A stretch of 64,000 nt of DNA from Streptomyces roseolus (GTDB lineage Bacteria > Actinomycetota > Actinomycetes > Streptomycetales > Streptomycetaceae). This document shows, piece after piece, positions 44,501 through 55,731 of the stretch. The translations under genes were made by a program, and so were the position numbers. How positions within the stretch are numbered: the stretch's first letter is position 1; each line of letters opens with the position of its first letter. The stretch is taken from assembly GCF_014649855.1 (NCBI RefSeq), contig NZ_BMTV01000004.1, positions 301,195 through 365,194 of the forward strand, read 5' to 3'. Under the pieces are notes generated by a model, which was not told the origin of the DNA, ran no database searches, and saw nothing but the letters and a program-made list of their open reading frames with translations.

Positions 44501-46544
44501 CGTTCTCGGCCTCGCCGGTCCAGGTGGCGGCGAAGGCCTCCTGGAAGCGCTCGCGGGCGTCGTCGCCGACGAAGTCGCCGCCGTTGCCGGCGGGGGCCGG
44601 CATCCGCAGACCGAAGTCGTAGATCCAGGCGTGGGTGCGGTCGGCGCAGCGGAGCTCGTAGGGACGCTCGTCGGTGACCTCGACGCCGAGGCGGTTGAGG
44701 ACCGGCAGGACGGCGGAGAGGGAGACCTGCTCGCCGGTCTTGTAGATCTTGAAGCGGCGCTCGCCGGGGCCGGCGGCGACGGGCTCGTACAGGGAGAGCG
44801 CGAAGTCCTTGCCGCCGGCGATGAGGGCTTCCATGCGGACCAGGTCGGCGACGGCGGCACGCGGCGAGTGGTCGGCCTTGTAGCCCTCGGAGAAGGCGTT
44901 GCCGTAGCGGCGGAGCAGCTCGGCGGCGCGCTCCTCGCCGAACTCGGCGTTGAGGGCCTCGCCGAATCCGTCGGCCCAGGAGCGGGCGGCCTCGACGAGC
45001 CGGGCCTCGATGCGGTCCACGTCGGCGTCGGTGAGGGCGGTGAGGACCGTGCCCGGCTCGACGCGGATGACGAAGTGGAGGCGGGAGAGGATCGACTCGG
45101 TGTTCCAGGCGGTGAAGTCGACGGAGGTGCCGTTCAGCTCCTCCTTCAGGATGTCGATGATCCGCAGCCGGACGCGGGTGGTGTAGCGGTCGCGCGGCAG
45201 GTAGACGAGGGCCGAGTAGTAGCGGCCGTACTCGTCCTGGCGCAGGTAGAGCCGCAGCCGGCGCCGCTCCTGGAGGTACAGGACGCTGGTGACGATGGAC
45301 TGGAGCTGGTCGACCGGGGTCTGGAACAGCTCGTCGCGCGGGTAGGTCTCCAGGATCTGGAGCAGGTCGCGGCCGTCGTGGCTGTTCGGGGAGAAGCCGG
45401 CGCCGGCCAGCACCTCCTGGACCTTGCGCTTGACGACGGGCACGCGGCGCACGGACTCGGTGTAGGCGGCGGAGGAGAAGAGGCCGAGGAAGCGGCGCTC
45501 GCCGATGACGTTGCCGTCGGCGTCGAACTTCTTCACGCCGACGTAGTCGAGGTACGACGGGCGGTGCACGGTCGCGCGGCTGTTGGCCTTCGTCAGGATG
45601 AGCAGCTTGTGCTCGCGGGCCTTGGCGCGGGCGTCGGCGGGCAGCCGGCTGAAGGACGGGGAGACCGGGTGGGCGTGGTGGCCGGACTCGCCGTCGGTGT
45701 GGTGCGGGTCGGCGCGCAGGATGCCGAGGCCGGTGCCGGGGACGGCGGCGAGCGCGTCGCCGTCGACGAGCTCGTACTCGCGGTAGCCGAGGAAGGTGAA
45801 GTGGTCGTCGGCGAGCCAGCGGAGCAGCTCCTGGGCCTCCTCGACCTCGGTGGGCCGCAGGTCGGAGGCGGTGGGCTCGCCGGCGAGGCCGTCGGCGATG
45901 CGCAGCGCGGCGTCGCGCATCTTCTCCCAGTCCTCGACGGTCTCGCGGACGTCGGAGAGGACGCGGAGCAGGTCGGCGGTGATCTGCTTGAGGTCGGCCT
46001 TGTCGGTCTCGCGGTCGATCTCGACGTGGATCCAGGACTCGGCGAGCGCGTCGTGCGGCAGCTCGCCGTGGATCTGCGTCGACAGGACCTCGATGAGCCT
46101 GCCGGTGATGTCACGGCGGACGAGGACCTGCGGGTGGATCACGACGTGGATGCCGCGGCCCTGGCGGGAGAGCTCGTTGGTGACGGAGTCGACGAGGAAG
46201 GGCATGTCGTCGGTGACGACCTCGACGACGGAGTGGCTGCTGGTCCAGCCGTTCTCCTCGACCGTCGGGGTGTGCACGCGGACGTTCGCGGTGCCCTGCG
46301 GGCGGTTCTCCGCGAGCTTGTAGTGGGAGAGCGCGGCGCCGAAGACGTCGTCCGGATCGCGGTCGGAGAGGTCCTCGGGGGCGGTGTGCAGGTAGTAGCG
46401 CTGGAGATAGTCGAGCACGGTGTCCCGGTCCGGGCGCGCGCCCTCCGGGCCCGTCGGAAGTCGCCCCCCGACCGGGCTGTGCTCAGCTACGCGGGCGGCC
46501 CTCTCGAGCAGCTCGGCCTTTGCTTCGTCCAGCTTGGTCTGCAT
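41583..46544 (-). CDS. NAD-specific glutamate dehydrogenase, large 180-kDa type
   Basis: 1653 residues from ATG 46544 with GGAGCAGAGGAC upstream. An extension to 46601 is not supported. This is the Bac_GDH family known first from S. clavuligerus at about 1650 residues, much larger than the usual 450-residue enzyme. The N-terminal ~700 residues carry ACT-like regulatory regions. The catalytic part is in the middle (KNTVIVPVGAKGGFV with the conserved Lys, then GVGDMSGDVFGNGMLLS and GGNLGATQLGR). The C-terminal ~500 residues are helical. It oxidises glutamate to 2-oxoglutarate and ammonia with NAD. It is a single-gene unit with a long upstream region. From memory the S. coelicolor locus is SCO2999. 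Confidence 0.95.
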   Translation of the reverse strand: MQTKLDEAKAELLERAARVAEHSPVGGRLPTGPEGARPDRDTVLDYLQRYYLHTAPEDLSDRDPDDVFGAALSHYKLAENRPQGTANVRVHTPTVEENGWTSSHSVVEVVTDDMPFLVDSVTNELSRQGRGIHVVIHPQVLVRRDITGRLIEVLSTQIHGELPHDALAESWIHVEIDRETDKADLKQITADLLRVLSDVRETVEDWEKMRDAALRIADGLAGEPTASDLRPTEVEEAQELLRWLADDHFTFLGYREYELVDGDALAAVPGTGLGILRADPHHTDGESGHHAHPVSPSFSRLPADARAKAREHKLLILTKANSRATVHRPSYLDYVGVKKFDADGNVIGERRFLGLFSSAAYTESVRRVPVVKRKVQEVLAGAGFSPNSHDGRDLLQILETYPRDELFQTPVDQLQSIVTSVLYLQERRRLRLYLRQDEYGRYYSALVYLPRDRYTTRVRLRIIDILKEELNGTSVDFTAWNTESILSRLHFVIRVEPGTVLTALTDADVDRIEARLVEAARSWADGFGEALNAEFGEERAAELLRRYGNAFSEGYKADHSPRAAVADLVRMEALIAGGKDFALSLYEPVAAGPGERRFKIYKTGEQVSLSAVLPVLNRLGVEVTDERPYELRCADRTHAWIYDFGLRMPAPAGNGGDFVGDDARERFQEAFAATWTGEAENDNFNSLVLSAGLTWREAMVLRAYAKYLRQAGAMFSQDYMEDTLRNNVHTTRLLVSLFEARMAPERQRAGTELIDGILEELDGALDQVASLDEDRILRSFLTVIKATLRTNFFQKTADGRPHSYVSMKFDPQAIPDLPAPRPAFEIWVYSPRVEGVHLRFGKVARGGLRWSDRREDFRTEILGLVKAQMVKNTVIVPVGAKGGFVAKQLPDPAVDRDAWLAEGIASYKTFISALLDITDNLVAGEVVPPVDVVRHDEDDTYLVVAADKGTATFSDIANGVAESYGFWLGDAFASGGSAGYDHKGMGITARGAWESVKRHFRELGHDTQTEDFTVVGVGDMSGDVFGNGMLLSEHIRLVAAFDHRHIFIDPNPDAATSYAERRRLFELPRSSWADYDASLLSAGGGIHPRTAKSIPVNAHMRAALGIEEGVTKLTPAELMKAILQSPVDLLWNGGIGTYVKASVESNADVGDKANDAIRVDGRDVRAKVVGEGGNLGATQLGRIEFARAGGPERTGGKINTDAIDNSAGVDTSDHEVNIKILLNGLVAEGDMTVKQRNKILAEMTDEVGRLVLRNNYAQNTALANAVAQSPSLLHAHQRFMRRLGRDGALDRSLEFLPNDRQIRELLNTDKGLSQPELAVLLAYTKITVADELIGTGLPDDPYLAGLLHAYFPTLLREKFGEAVDHHALRREIITTVLVNDTVNTGGSTFLHRLREETGASLEEIVRAQTAARVIFRLAEVWDAVEALDNTVPAEVQTRMRLHSRRLVERGTRWLLNNRPQPIAIGETIEFFAERVDQVWRQLPQLLRGSDAEWYRSILDELTGFGVPEELAVRVAGFSSAFPTLDIVAIADRTDKDPLAVAEVYYDLADRLRITDLMDRIIELPRADRWQSMARASIREDLFAAHAALTSDVLAAGNGTSTPEERFKAWEENNAPILGRARATLEEIQGSDTFDLANLSVAMRTMRTLLRAHS

Positions 46545-46971
46545 GTCCTCTGCTCCTGTCGCGCGCCGTTGCGTGACGTCGGTGGAAGGAAGAAAGGGCA
46601 CAACGCCTCGACGCGGTGGTTCCTGTCGAGGTCGACGCTATGCCCGGATGAGAGATGCCCGGATCGGAACCGGCCACGGAGGGCGGCGTTTCCGGACGGA
46701 GGGGATCGGCGAACGCACGGGCGGCCCGGCCGCGTGAGCGGGCCGGGCGGCAGCCGGGGGCCGCACTGCCCCCGCGGCGTATCGCGCTGATCACGGGAAA
46801 AGCCTATCGCTCGAGCCCCCTGCCCCGTCATGAGCCGTATGTGTACAAAAGCGGGGGCGGAAGTTTGACGTTATGGACAGCGACACATGCACTCTTGGCG
46901 GATCGCGCGGAACGGTGCAGCGTGGGCGCGTGCACGACGAGGACCGACCGTCCCTGGAGACCGGGAGAGCC
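46545..46971. other. Divergent region between glutamate dehydrogenase and DJ-1 genes
   Basis: 427 bases without a supported gene. On the plus strand TTGACG (46865-46870) and TGCACT (46888-46893) are 17 bases apart and could be the DJ-1 promoter, giving a leader of ~75 bases. A hairpin GCCCGGCC/GGCCGGGC (46724-46748) lies in what would be the dehydrogenase leader. Confidence 0.4.
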
Positions 46972-47526
46972 ATGGCGAAGATCTTGATCGTGACGGGTGA
47001 CGCGGCGGAGTCGCTGGAGGTGTTGTACCCGTACCAGCGTCTGCTCGAAGAAGGGTACGAGGTCGACATCGCCGCCCCGGCGCGCAAACAGCTCCGGTTC
47101 GTCGTCCACGACTTCGAACCCGGCTACGACACGTACACCGAGAAGCCCGGCTACACCTGGCCCGCCGACCTCGCCTTCTCGGAGGTCGACCCGGGCGACT
47201 ACGCGGCCGTGGTGATCCCGGGCGGCCGTGCCCCGGAGTACCTCCGCAACGACCCGGAGCTCCGCAAGATCCTGAAGTCCTTCTTCGACGCCGACAAGCC
47301 GGTGGCGCAGATCTGCCACGGCCCGCTGCTCACGGCGGCGGTCGGCGGCCTGGAGGGCCGCAGGGTGACCGCGTACCCGGCCCTGGAGCTGGACATGCAG
47401 GCGGCGGGCGCCGACTTCCAGGACTCGGCGGCGGTCGTCGACGGCCTGCTCGTCTCCTCGCGGGCCTGGCCGGACCACCCGACGTGGATGCGCGAGTTCC
47501 TGAAGGTGCTGCGCGCCAAGGGCTGA
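46972..47526 (+). CDS. DJ-1/PfpI family protein
   Basis: 184 residues from ATG 46972 with GGGAGAG upstream. The glutamine-amidotransferase-like fold is clear: MAKILIVTGDAAESLEVLYPY, VVIPGGRAPEYLR and the nucleophile elbow AQICHGPLL with the reactive Cys. This subgroup covers PfpI-type proteases/chaperones and deglycases, and which activity applies cannot be told from sequence alone. It is divergent from the glutamate dehydrogenase. Confidence 0.92.
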   Translation: MAKILIVTGDAAESLEVLYPYQRLLEEGYEVDIAAPARKQLRFVVHDFEPGYDTYTEKPGYTWPADLAFSEVDPGDYAAVVIPGGRAPEYLRNDPELRKILKSFFDADKPVAQICHGPLLTAAVGGLEGRRVTAYPALELDMQAAGADFQDSAAVVDGLLVSSRAWPDHPTWMREFLKVLRAKG

Positions 47527-47535
47527 AGGCCCGGG

Positions 47536-47563
47536 CGGGGGCGACCCGCAGGGGCCGCCCCCG
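47536..47563. terminator. Terminator between DJ-1 and HAD genes
   Basis: CGGGGGCG and CGCCCCCG form an 8-bp perfect stem with a 12-base loop between two convergent genes. Confidence 0.6.
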
Positions 47564-47571
47564 TACGCGGG

Positions 47572-48234
47572 TCAGACCAGCTCCTCCGCGACCGCGACGG
47601 CCTCCTCCAGGGAGTCGACCACCGGCACGCCGACCCGTTCCAACGAGGCCCGGCTGTGCGAGCCCCCGGTGTAGAGCACCGCCCGCGCCCCCACGTGCCC
47701 CGCCGCCACCGCGTCGTCGGCGGCGTCGCCGATGACGACGATCCGCTCGGCCGGGACGGCCAGCGCCTCCAGGTGGCGCACCATGTGGCCGGACTTGCCG
47801 TCCGTGGAGCTGTCGGGGCGCCCGTCGACCCGGACGAACCGCTCCGCGATCCCGTGCCGCCGCACCAGCGGCAGCAGGTCGGCGTGCGGGGCGAGCGAGA
47901 GCAGCGACTGGGTGGCGCCGGCGGCCTGCCGGGCGGCCAGCAGCTCGGCGGCGCCCGGGGTCAGCCCGCAGCCCTCCGCCCGCTCCCAGTAGTGGCGGTG
48001 GAAGGTGCCGTCCATGAGGGTCCACTCGGCGTCGGTGGGCAGCCGGCCCATCAGCCGCTCGTAGAACCTCGGCACCGGGACGGTGTACAGCTCGCGGTAC
48101 CGCTCCAGCGTGATCGGTTCGAGGCCGAGCTCCGCGAAGGCCGCGTTGGTGGCGCCGATGACGGCGGCGATGTCGTCGAGCAGGGTGCCGTTCCAGTCCC
48201 AGACCAGATGCTTCCCCGAGTGGTGCTTCCCCAT
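47572..48234 (-). CDS. HAD superfamily hydrolase (phosphatase)
   Basis: 220 residues from ATG 48234. HAD motif I is DWNGTLLDD near residue 13, where Asn takes the place of the second Asp before Gly. This variant occurs in the phosphoglycolate-phosphatase-like group. Motif II is in LLSLAPH, motif III is the Lys in DGKSGHM, and motif IV is IGDAADD. The cap domain is helical (C1 type). The substrate is unknown. It sits 24 bases after the next minus-strand gene and may be cotranscribed with it. Confidence 0.9.
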   Translation of the reverse strand: MGKHHSGKHLVWDWNGTLLDDIAAVIGATNAAFAELGLEPITLERYRELYTVPVPRFYERLMGRLPTDAEWTLMDGTFHRHYWERAEGCGLTPGAAELLAARQAAGATQSLLSLAPHADLLPLVRRHGIAERFVRVDGRPDSSTDGKSGHMVRHLEALAVPAERIVVIGDAADDAVAAGHVGARAVLYTGGSHSRASLERVGVPVVDSLEEAVAVAEELV

Positions 48235-48258
48235 GGAGCGACGGTACAGCCCGTGGCC

Positions 48259-48765
48259 TCAGCCGAGGAGGGAGGGGATCTCCTGGATCCCGAACCAGAG
48301 CAGTTCGTGGTCCTCGGCCCCGTCCACGACGAACTGCGCGTCGTCGTCGCCCTGGTCGGCGGCGCCGAGCGCGGCGGCCGCGGCGGTCACGTCCGCCTCG
48401 GCGTCGTCGGCGTCGGCGTGCACGGCGGCGGCCTTCGCGAGGACCACGGGCCCGGCGATCCGGACCTCGCCGATCGCGCCGGCGTCGAGCCCCCGGTCCG
48501 GGTCCACGACGGCGTCCTTGTCGGCGACGTCGACGGCCACGACCACCCGGCGGCGCGGCGCCTCCGGGTCCCCCGCGACGAGCCGCAGCGAGGCGGCTGC
48601 GGCCCGGCTGAGCGCCGCGTACTCCAGCTCCTCGATGTCGTCCGAGACGTACCACTCGCGCAGCGCCGGGGTCACCGCGTAGGCGGTCAGCGGCCCGGGG
48701 CCCACCTCGCCCGCCTTGTGCGCCTGTGCGAGACCGGGAAGGGTCAGGGGGACGTACACGCGCAT
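48259..48765 (-). CDS. Conserved actinobacterial hypothetical protein
   Basis: 168 residues from ATG 48765. It begins with MRVYVPLTLPGLAQAH, followed by GPLTAYAVTPALREWY and a LEYAALSRAAAASLRLV helix. The middle is very acidic (ADADDAEADV, ADQGDDDAQFVVDGAEDHELLW). There is no signal peptide or membrane helix. I recall this protein as a conserved Streptomyces family found near secA, possibly DUF6912, but I am not certain of the number. The function is unknown. It is probably cotranscribed with the HAD gene. Confidence 0.82.
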   Translation of the reverse strand: MRVYVPLTLPGLAQAHKAGEVGPGPLTAYAVTPALREWYVSDDIEELEYAALSRAAAASLRLVAGDPEAPRRRVVVAVDVADKDAVVDPDRGLDAGAIGEVRIAGPVVLAKAAAVHADADDAEADVTAAAAALGAADQGDDDAQFVVDGAEDHELLWFGIQEIPSLLG

Positions 48766-48982
48766 GGCTGGCCGCTTTCGTAGTCGGAAACGCCCTCAGG
48801 ATACGTCCGCCCCCGCCACCCCGGGATGTCCACCCGTGGCCCCGCATCACCCTGATAGGCGAATCACCCTGCGTGTCCGCTCCCGCCGCGCCCCCCTTGC
48901 GACCCCCGGCGCCCGCCCCGTACAAGATCCCCACGGAAAGTTACCGACCGGTACCGACCGGTCACCCTCCGAAGGGACCGCC

Positions 48983-49678
48983 ATGCGCCGGCAGACCACC
49001 ACGAGCACCCCCGAAACACAGCACCCCGGCACCGCCGCCGCGGGCGCCCCCTGCCCGACCGCCGTCGCGGAGCCCGGCGGGCAGGGCCCCGGCGTCCCCC
49101 CGCGCGCCCCGCGCCCGGCCGGCGCCGTCCCCGAGCCCCGCGGCCTCCCGGCCGCCCTCCACGCCCACGCCACGGCCCCGGCCGGCGCGGGCCGGGCCGC
49201 CACCCTCGCCGCCGCGCGCACCGCCCGCCGCCCCGGCGGCCCCGGAGGCCCCTCGCGCCCGACCGTGCCCGGACAGGGCGGACCCGGCGGACGGCCGGGC
49301 CGCCCCGGCCGGGGCGCCATCACCCGGCGGGAGCTGCCCGTGCACACCGCCTTCGCCGAACGCCTCGTCGCCGTGCTCAGCGGGGAGCGGCCCGTCCACT
49401 CGATGCTGGGCCTGACCGTCGGGGAGGCGTACGAGCAGCTGGTACGGCTCGCCCCGAGGACCGTGCCGCGCGGGCTCGGAGTCCGGCCCGTCCTGCGCCG
49501 GTGCGCCGCGCAGCCGCACGCCGGGGACACCGTCCTGGAGGTCTTCGCCTCCCTCGCAACCGGCCACCGCGTCCGCGCCCTCGCCTTCCGCCTGGAACGC
49601 GGCGACGACCACCGCTGGCGGTGCGCCGCCGTCGAACTCGACGGCCTCGGCCGGCTCGTCGGCGGCGCCCGGCCATGA
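48983..49678 (+). CDS. Rv3235 family protein
   Basis: 231 residues from ATG 48983 with AAGGGA upstream. The first ~115 residues are disordered Pro/Ala/Gly/Arg-rich sequence. The conserved part is at the C-terminus: FAERLVAVLSGERPVHSMLGLTVGEAYEQL, RPVLRRC, VLEVFASLATGHRVRALAFRLE and RWRCAAVEL, which matches the family named after M. tuberculosis Rv3235. In both genera it lies close to secA. No function is established. Confidence 0.85.
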   Translation: MRRQTTTSTPETQHPGTAAAGAPCPTAVAEPGGQGPGVPPRAPRPAGAVPEPRGLPAALHAHATAPAGAGRAATLAAARTARRPGGPGGPSRPTVPGQGGPGGRPGRPGRGAITRRELPVHTAFAERLVAVLSGERPVHSMLGLTVGEAYEQLVRLAPRTVPRGLGVRPVLRRCAAQPHAGDTVLEVFASLATGHRVRALAFRLERGDDHRWRCAAVELDGLGRLVGGARP

Positions 49679-49682
49679 CGAA

Positions 49683-49712
49683 GGGCCCCGCCGGACGGAT
49701 CCGGCAGGGCCC
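49683..49712. terminator. Terminator between Rv3235-family gene and secA
   Basis: GGGCCCCGCCGGA and TCCGGCAGGGCCC form a 13-bp stem with a single mismatch and a CGGA loop, five bases after one stop and 20 before the other. Confidence 0.75.
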
Positions 49713-49731
49713 CTCGGCCAGACTCAGCGGG

Positions 49732-52533
<2,802 letters not shown>

Positions 52534-52772
52534 TGAGGCTGGTCTCCTTGCCGGTCGGGCCTGGCACTGGGTCTTGTACGGACACGAGCGCGGGCACGGC
52601 AGGTGGTCCCCACCGCAACGGCCATCGTAAGCGAGACCACCCTCACGGAGGGAGGCCCGCAGGGCCGCCGCCGCACGTCCGCCCGCAATAGAGAACGCAC
52701 GAGGTGGTCGGAAGGTGCCGCGGCTTCCGAAAAGTGTTCGCTTCCGCCCCGCCCGGTCCTCACAATCCGGGC

Positions 52773-53411
52773 ATGGATCCCATCACGCTCACCAGCGACC
52801 GCCTCCGGCTGCGCGGCTTCGTCCCCGAGGACGAGGACGTCGTGTACGCCCACTGCCAGGACCCCGCCATCCGACGCTGGACGACCGTCCCGGACCCGTA
52901 CCCCCGCGAAGCCGCCACCTTCTTCCTCACCCGGCTCGTCCCCGACGGCTGGCGCGACGACTCCGACTACACCTTCGCCGTCGAGCCGCTGGAGGGCGGC
53001 CCGCTGTTCGCCTCCGTCGGCCTCCACAACCGCGGCAGCGGCGTCTGGGAGGTCGGCTTCTGGCTCGCCCCCGGCCACCGCGGCCGGGGCTACATGACCG
53101 AGGTCGTCCGCACCGTCGCCCACTGGGCCTTCACCGGACTCGGCTGCGTCCGCCTCGTCTGGCGCGCCGAGATCGGCAACACCGCCTCCCGCGCCGTCGC
53201 CGAACGCGTCGGCTTCGCCCTGGAGGGCGTCCAGCGCGCCGGCCTCCTCCACAACGGCACCCTCAGGGACTGCTGGACCGGTTCCCTGCTCCCCTCCGAC
53301 TTCGGCCTGCCCAGCCCCGTCCCGTACCTCCCGCCCCGCGAGGCCCCGCCCGCCGCGGCCCCCCGCCCGACCGCCCCGGAAGCCTCCGGCACTGTCGGTC
53401 CCGGGGCCTAG
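52773..53411 (+). CDS. GNAT family N-acetyltransferase, RimJ/RimL type
   Basis: 212 residues from ATG 52773. The acetyl-CoA loop is [15 protein letters not shown] and the C-terminal motif [22 protein letters not shown] is typical of RimJ/RimL enzymes. The start [21 protein letters not shown] also fits. A Pro/Ala-rich tail of ~30 residues ends the protein. It lies divergent from secA. CACAAT six bases before the ATG could be a weak -10 of a leaderless mRNA, since no ribosome site is visible. The substrate is unknown. Confidence 0.88.
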   Translation: MDPITLTSDRLRLRGFVPEDEDVVYAHCQDPAIRRWTTVPDPYPREAATFFLTRLVPDGWRDDSDYTFAVEPLEGGPLFASVGLHNRGSGVWEVGFWLAPGHRGRGYMTEVVRTVAHWAFTGLGCVRLVWRAEIGNTASRAVAERVGFALEGVQRAGLLHNGTLRDCWTGSLLPSDFGLPSPVPYLPPREAPPAAAPRPTAPEASGTVGPGA

Positions 53412-53414
53412 GGT
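53409..53414 (+). promoter_or_regulatory. -10 element giving a leaderless mRNA for the YcaQ-like gene
   Basis: TAGGGT overlaps the stop codon of the upstream acetyltransferase and is followed by exactly six bases and then ATG 53421. No ribosome site is present. The -35 is unclear. Confidence 0.4.
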
Positions 53415-53420
53415 TTCCCC

Positions 53421-54623
53421 ATGACGACCGAGCCGAAGACCGCCCCGCCGACCTCTCCGAAGCCCGTTCCGAAGCCCACCGCCGCCCTCTCCGCCACCGA
53501 GGCGCGCAGGATCGCCCTGCGCGCCCAGGGCTTCCTCGGCGCCCCCGACCGCCGGGCCGGCGTCCGCGGCGTACTCCGTCACCTCGGCCAGGTCCAGCTG
53601 GACACCATCTCGGTCCTCGCCCGCTCGCACGAGCTCATCCCCTACGCCCGCCTCGGCGCCGTCGGCCGGACCGCGGTCGAGGAGGCGTACTGGTCCGACG
53701 GCCACGCCTTCGAGTACTGGTCGCACGCCGCCTGCATCCTGCCCGTCGAGGAGTGGCCGCTCTTCGCCTTCCGCCGCCGCGCCTACCGCGCCCGGCCGCA
53801 GTGGTACCACGACCTGCCGGAGGGCGCCTACGCCAAGGTCGTCGACCAGCTGCGGTCCGAGGGACCGCGGACCGCGACCGAGCTCGGCGGCGCCAAGAAC
53901 AAGGGCGAGTGGTGGGACTGGTCCGACACGAAGATCGCCGTCGAGCGGGCGCTGATGTTCGGCGAGGTCGTCGTCACCGAGCGGCGCGGCTGGAAGCGCG
54001 TGTACGACCTGGCGGAGCGCGCGATCCCCGAGCCGCTCCGCCACGACGACCTCGACGACACCGAGTGCGTACGGCGGCTCGTGCGGCAGGCGGGCGAGGC
54101 ACTGGGCGTCGGCACGCGCGCGGACATCGCCGACTACCACCGGCTGAAGGGCGAGCAGTTCGACGCCGTGGTCGCGGACTCCGGGCTGGTGCCGGTCGAG
54201 GTGGAGGGCTGGGGGAAGCCCGCCTGGGCGGACCCGGCGGCCCTCGCCGCCCCGCCGCGCGGCCGGCACCGCACGACGCTCCTCTCCCCCTTCGACTCGC
54301 TGATCTGGGAGCGGGCGCGCACCGAGCGGATCTTCGGCTTCACCCACCGCCTGGAGGCCTACGTGCCGAAGCCGAAGCGGGTGCACGGCTACTTCGCGAT
54401 GCCGGTCCTCGCCGGCGGCCGCCTCGTCGGCCGCGTGGACCCCGCCCGCGAGGGCCGCACCCTCGTCGCCAAGCAGGTCTCCCTGGAGGGCCCCAAGGCC
54501 GTGGAGCCGGTCGCCCAGGCCCTCCGCGAGGCCGCCGACTGGGTCGGCTGCGACACGGTGCGCGTCGAGCGCCTGGACCCGCCGGAGCTGACCCCTCTCC
54601 TGGTCAAGGCCCTGAACGCCTAG
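53421..54623 (+). CDS. YcaQ/AlkZ-like winged-helix DNA glycosylase
   Basis: 400 residues from ATG 53421. This is the HTH_42 (formerly DUF1006) family. The catalytic QxQ motif of AlkZ/YcaQ enzymes is present as GQVQLD (Gln57 and Gln59), followed by TISVLARSHELIPYARLG. The winged-helix repeats continue to LLSPFDSLIWERARTERIFGF and the C-terminal HGYFAMPVLAGGRLVGRVD. YcaQ unhooks interstrand crosslinks and AlkZ removes azinomycin adducts. Here a general repair role is likely, since no crosslinker gene cluster is nearby. Confidence 0.9.
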   Translation: MTTEPKTAPPTSPKPVPKPTAALSATEARRIALRAQGFLGAPDRRAGVRGVLRHLGQVQLDTISVLARSHELIPYARLGAVGRTAVEEAYWSDGHAFEYWSHAACILPVEEWPLFAFRRRAYRARPQWYHDLPEGAYAKVVDQLRSEGPRTATELGGAKNKGEWWDWSDTKIAVERALMFGEVVVTERRGWKRVYDLAERAIPEPLRHDDLDDTECVRRLVRQAGEALGVGTRADIADYHRLKGEQFDAVVADSGLVPVEVEGWGKPAWADPAALAAPPRGRHRTTLLSPFDSLIWERARTERIFGFTHRLEAYVPKPKRVHGYFAMPVLAGGRLVGRVDPAREGRTLVAKQVSLEGPKAVEPVAQALREAADWVGCDTVRVERLDPPELTPLLVKALNA

Positions 54624-54745
54624 GCCTGGCATGCGGGGCTTCGGGCGGGGGGCCCTGCGTGCGGGGGCCCTGAACGCCCGGGCCTTGCGTGCGGGGGACT
54701 TCAGGCGCGGGGCCTCGGGGGCCCGAGCCTTGAGCGCCCGGGCGT
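54608..54745. repeat. Degenerate direct repeat overlapping the end of the YcaQ-like gene
   Basis: GGCCCTGAACGCC plus the following ~30 bases (54608-54650), which include the stop codon, recur at 54666-54710 at an offset of 58 bp with about 80% identity by eye. A third partial copy (TTGAGCGCCCGGGCG) is at 54730-54745. It looks like a local duplication of the gene end. Confidence 0.55.
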
Positions 54746-54765
54746 CACCTCACCTGACCGTCACC

Positions 54766-55530
54766 TCACCGGATCTCCAGGATCTTCTCCCGCATGGCGT
54801 ACACCACGGCCTCCATGCGGGAGTGGAGCTGGAGCTTCTCCAGGATGTTCCGCACGTGGTTCTTCACCGTGTTCTCGGAGATGAACAACTCCTTGGCGAT
54901 GTCCCGGTTGTTCATGCCGGTCGCGACCAGCTTCAGGACCTCCAGCTCGCGGTCGGTGAGCCGGGGCGCCGGGACCAGCCGGCGCTCGTCGGTGCGCTGG
55001 ATCATCGACTTGAACTCGGTGAGGAGCTTCGACGCCATCGACGGGCTGATCTGGGACTGCCCGTCGGCGACGGCGCGGATCGCGGTCGCGACCTCGTCGG
55101 TGGAGATCTCCTTGAGCAGGTAACCCGTCGCGCCCGCCTTGATCGCGTCGTACAGGTCCGCCTCCTCGTCGCTGATCGTCAGCATGATGATCTTCGCGCT
55201 GGGGGCGACCTCCTTGATGGAGGTACACGCCTCGATGCCGCCGCGCCGGGGCATCCGCACGTCCATCAGGACGATGTCCGGCAGCAGGTCCGCCGCCTTG
55301 TCGACCGCCTCGGCGCCGTCACCCGCCTCGCCGACGACCTGGATGTCCTCCTCCTGCGCGAGGACGATCTCCAGGCCCCGCCGGAACAGCGCGTGGTCGT
55401 CCACGACCAGAACCCGGATCGGCTCTGCCCGATAGACCTCGGCGGCCGGATCCGGTCCTTCCGCGACACCCTCATGGGCGAGCGCACCGCGCTCGTGACC
55501 GCCGAGCACCGGGCCGAAGCTGTCTGCCAT
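54766..55530 (-). CDS. NarL/LuxR-type response regulator
   Basis: 254 residues from ATG 55530 with GGGGGAGG upstream. A ~38-residue non-conserved N-terminus comes first. The receiver domain follows (RVLVVDDHALFRRG, phospho-acceptor Asp in IVLMDVRMP, and the Lys in LLKEIS), then a LuxR-type HTH (LTDRELEVLKLVATGMNNRDIAKELFISENTVKNHV, only quoted in part elsewhere). All receiver residues needed for phosphorylation are intact. No sensor kinase is adjacent, so it is an orphan here. It follows hpf on the same strand with a possible terminator between them. Confidence 0.93.
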   Translation of the reverse strand: MADSFGPVLGGHERGALAHEGVAEGPDPAAEVYRAEPIRVLVVDDHALFRRGLEIVLAQEEDIQVVGEAGDGAEAVDKAADLLPDIVLMDVRMPRRGGIEACTSIKEVAPSAKIIMLTISDEEADLYDAIKAGATGYLLKEISTDEVATAIRAVADGQSQISPSMASKLLTEFKSMIQRTDERRLVPAPRLTDRELEVLKLVATGMNNRDIAKELFISENTVKNHVRNILEKLQLHSRMEAVVYAMREKILEIR

Positions 55531-55648
55531 CGTTCCTCCCCCTGAAGGCCGTGGCCTGAATTCGTTTCCGGTCCTCCAACCACTGCCCAAGAGGCACCGG
55601 TTGGCGTGCACGCCATGATTTCATGCCCGGACGCTCCCGGGGTCTCCT

Positions 55649-55672
55649 CAGGGGCGCACAAGGGTGCCCCTG
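55649..55672 (-). terminator. Possible terminator after hpf
   Basis: CAGGGGCGC and GTGCCCCTG form a 9-bp stem including one G-U pair with an ACAAGG loop, about 60 bases past the hpf stop. Confidence 0.45.
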
Positions 55673-55731
55673 GGGGCGCGAGGGGCGCTCCAGGGGCACC
55701 GGAAGAGCCGGACGATCAGCCGTTCGACGGG

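Noticed and set aside
41553..46790. A plus-strand open frame of about 1745 residues opposite the glutamate dehydrogenase
   Set aside because: It is an Asp/Val/Gly/Leu-rich shadow produced by GC-rich third positions of the real gene, with no ribosome site and no recognisable domain.
53421..54623. Self-resistance role of the YcaQ/AlkZ-like protein in a natural-product cluster
   Set aside because: No biosynthetic genes are nearby. The gene sits among housekeeping genes near secA.
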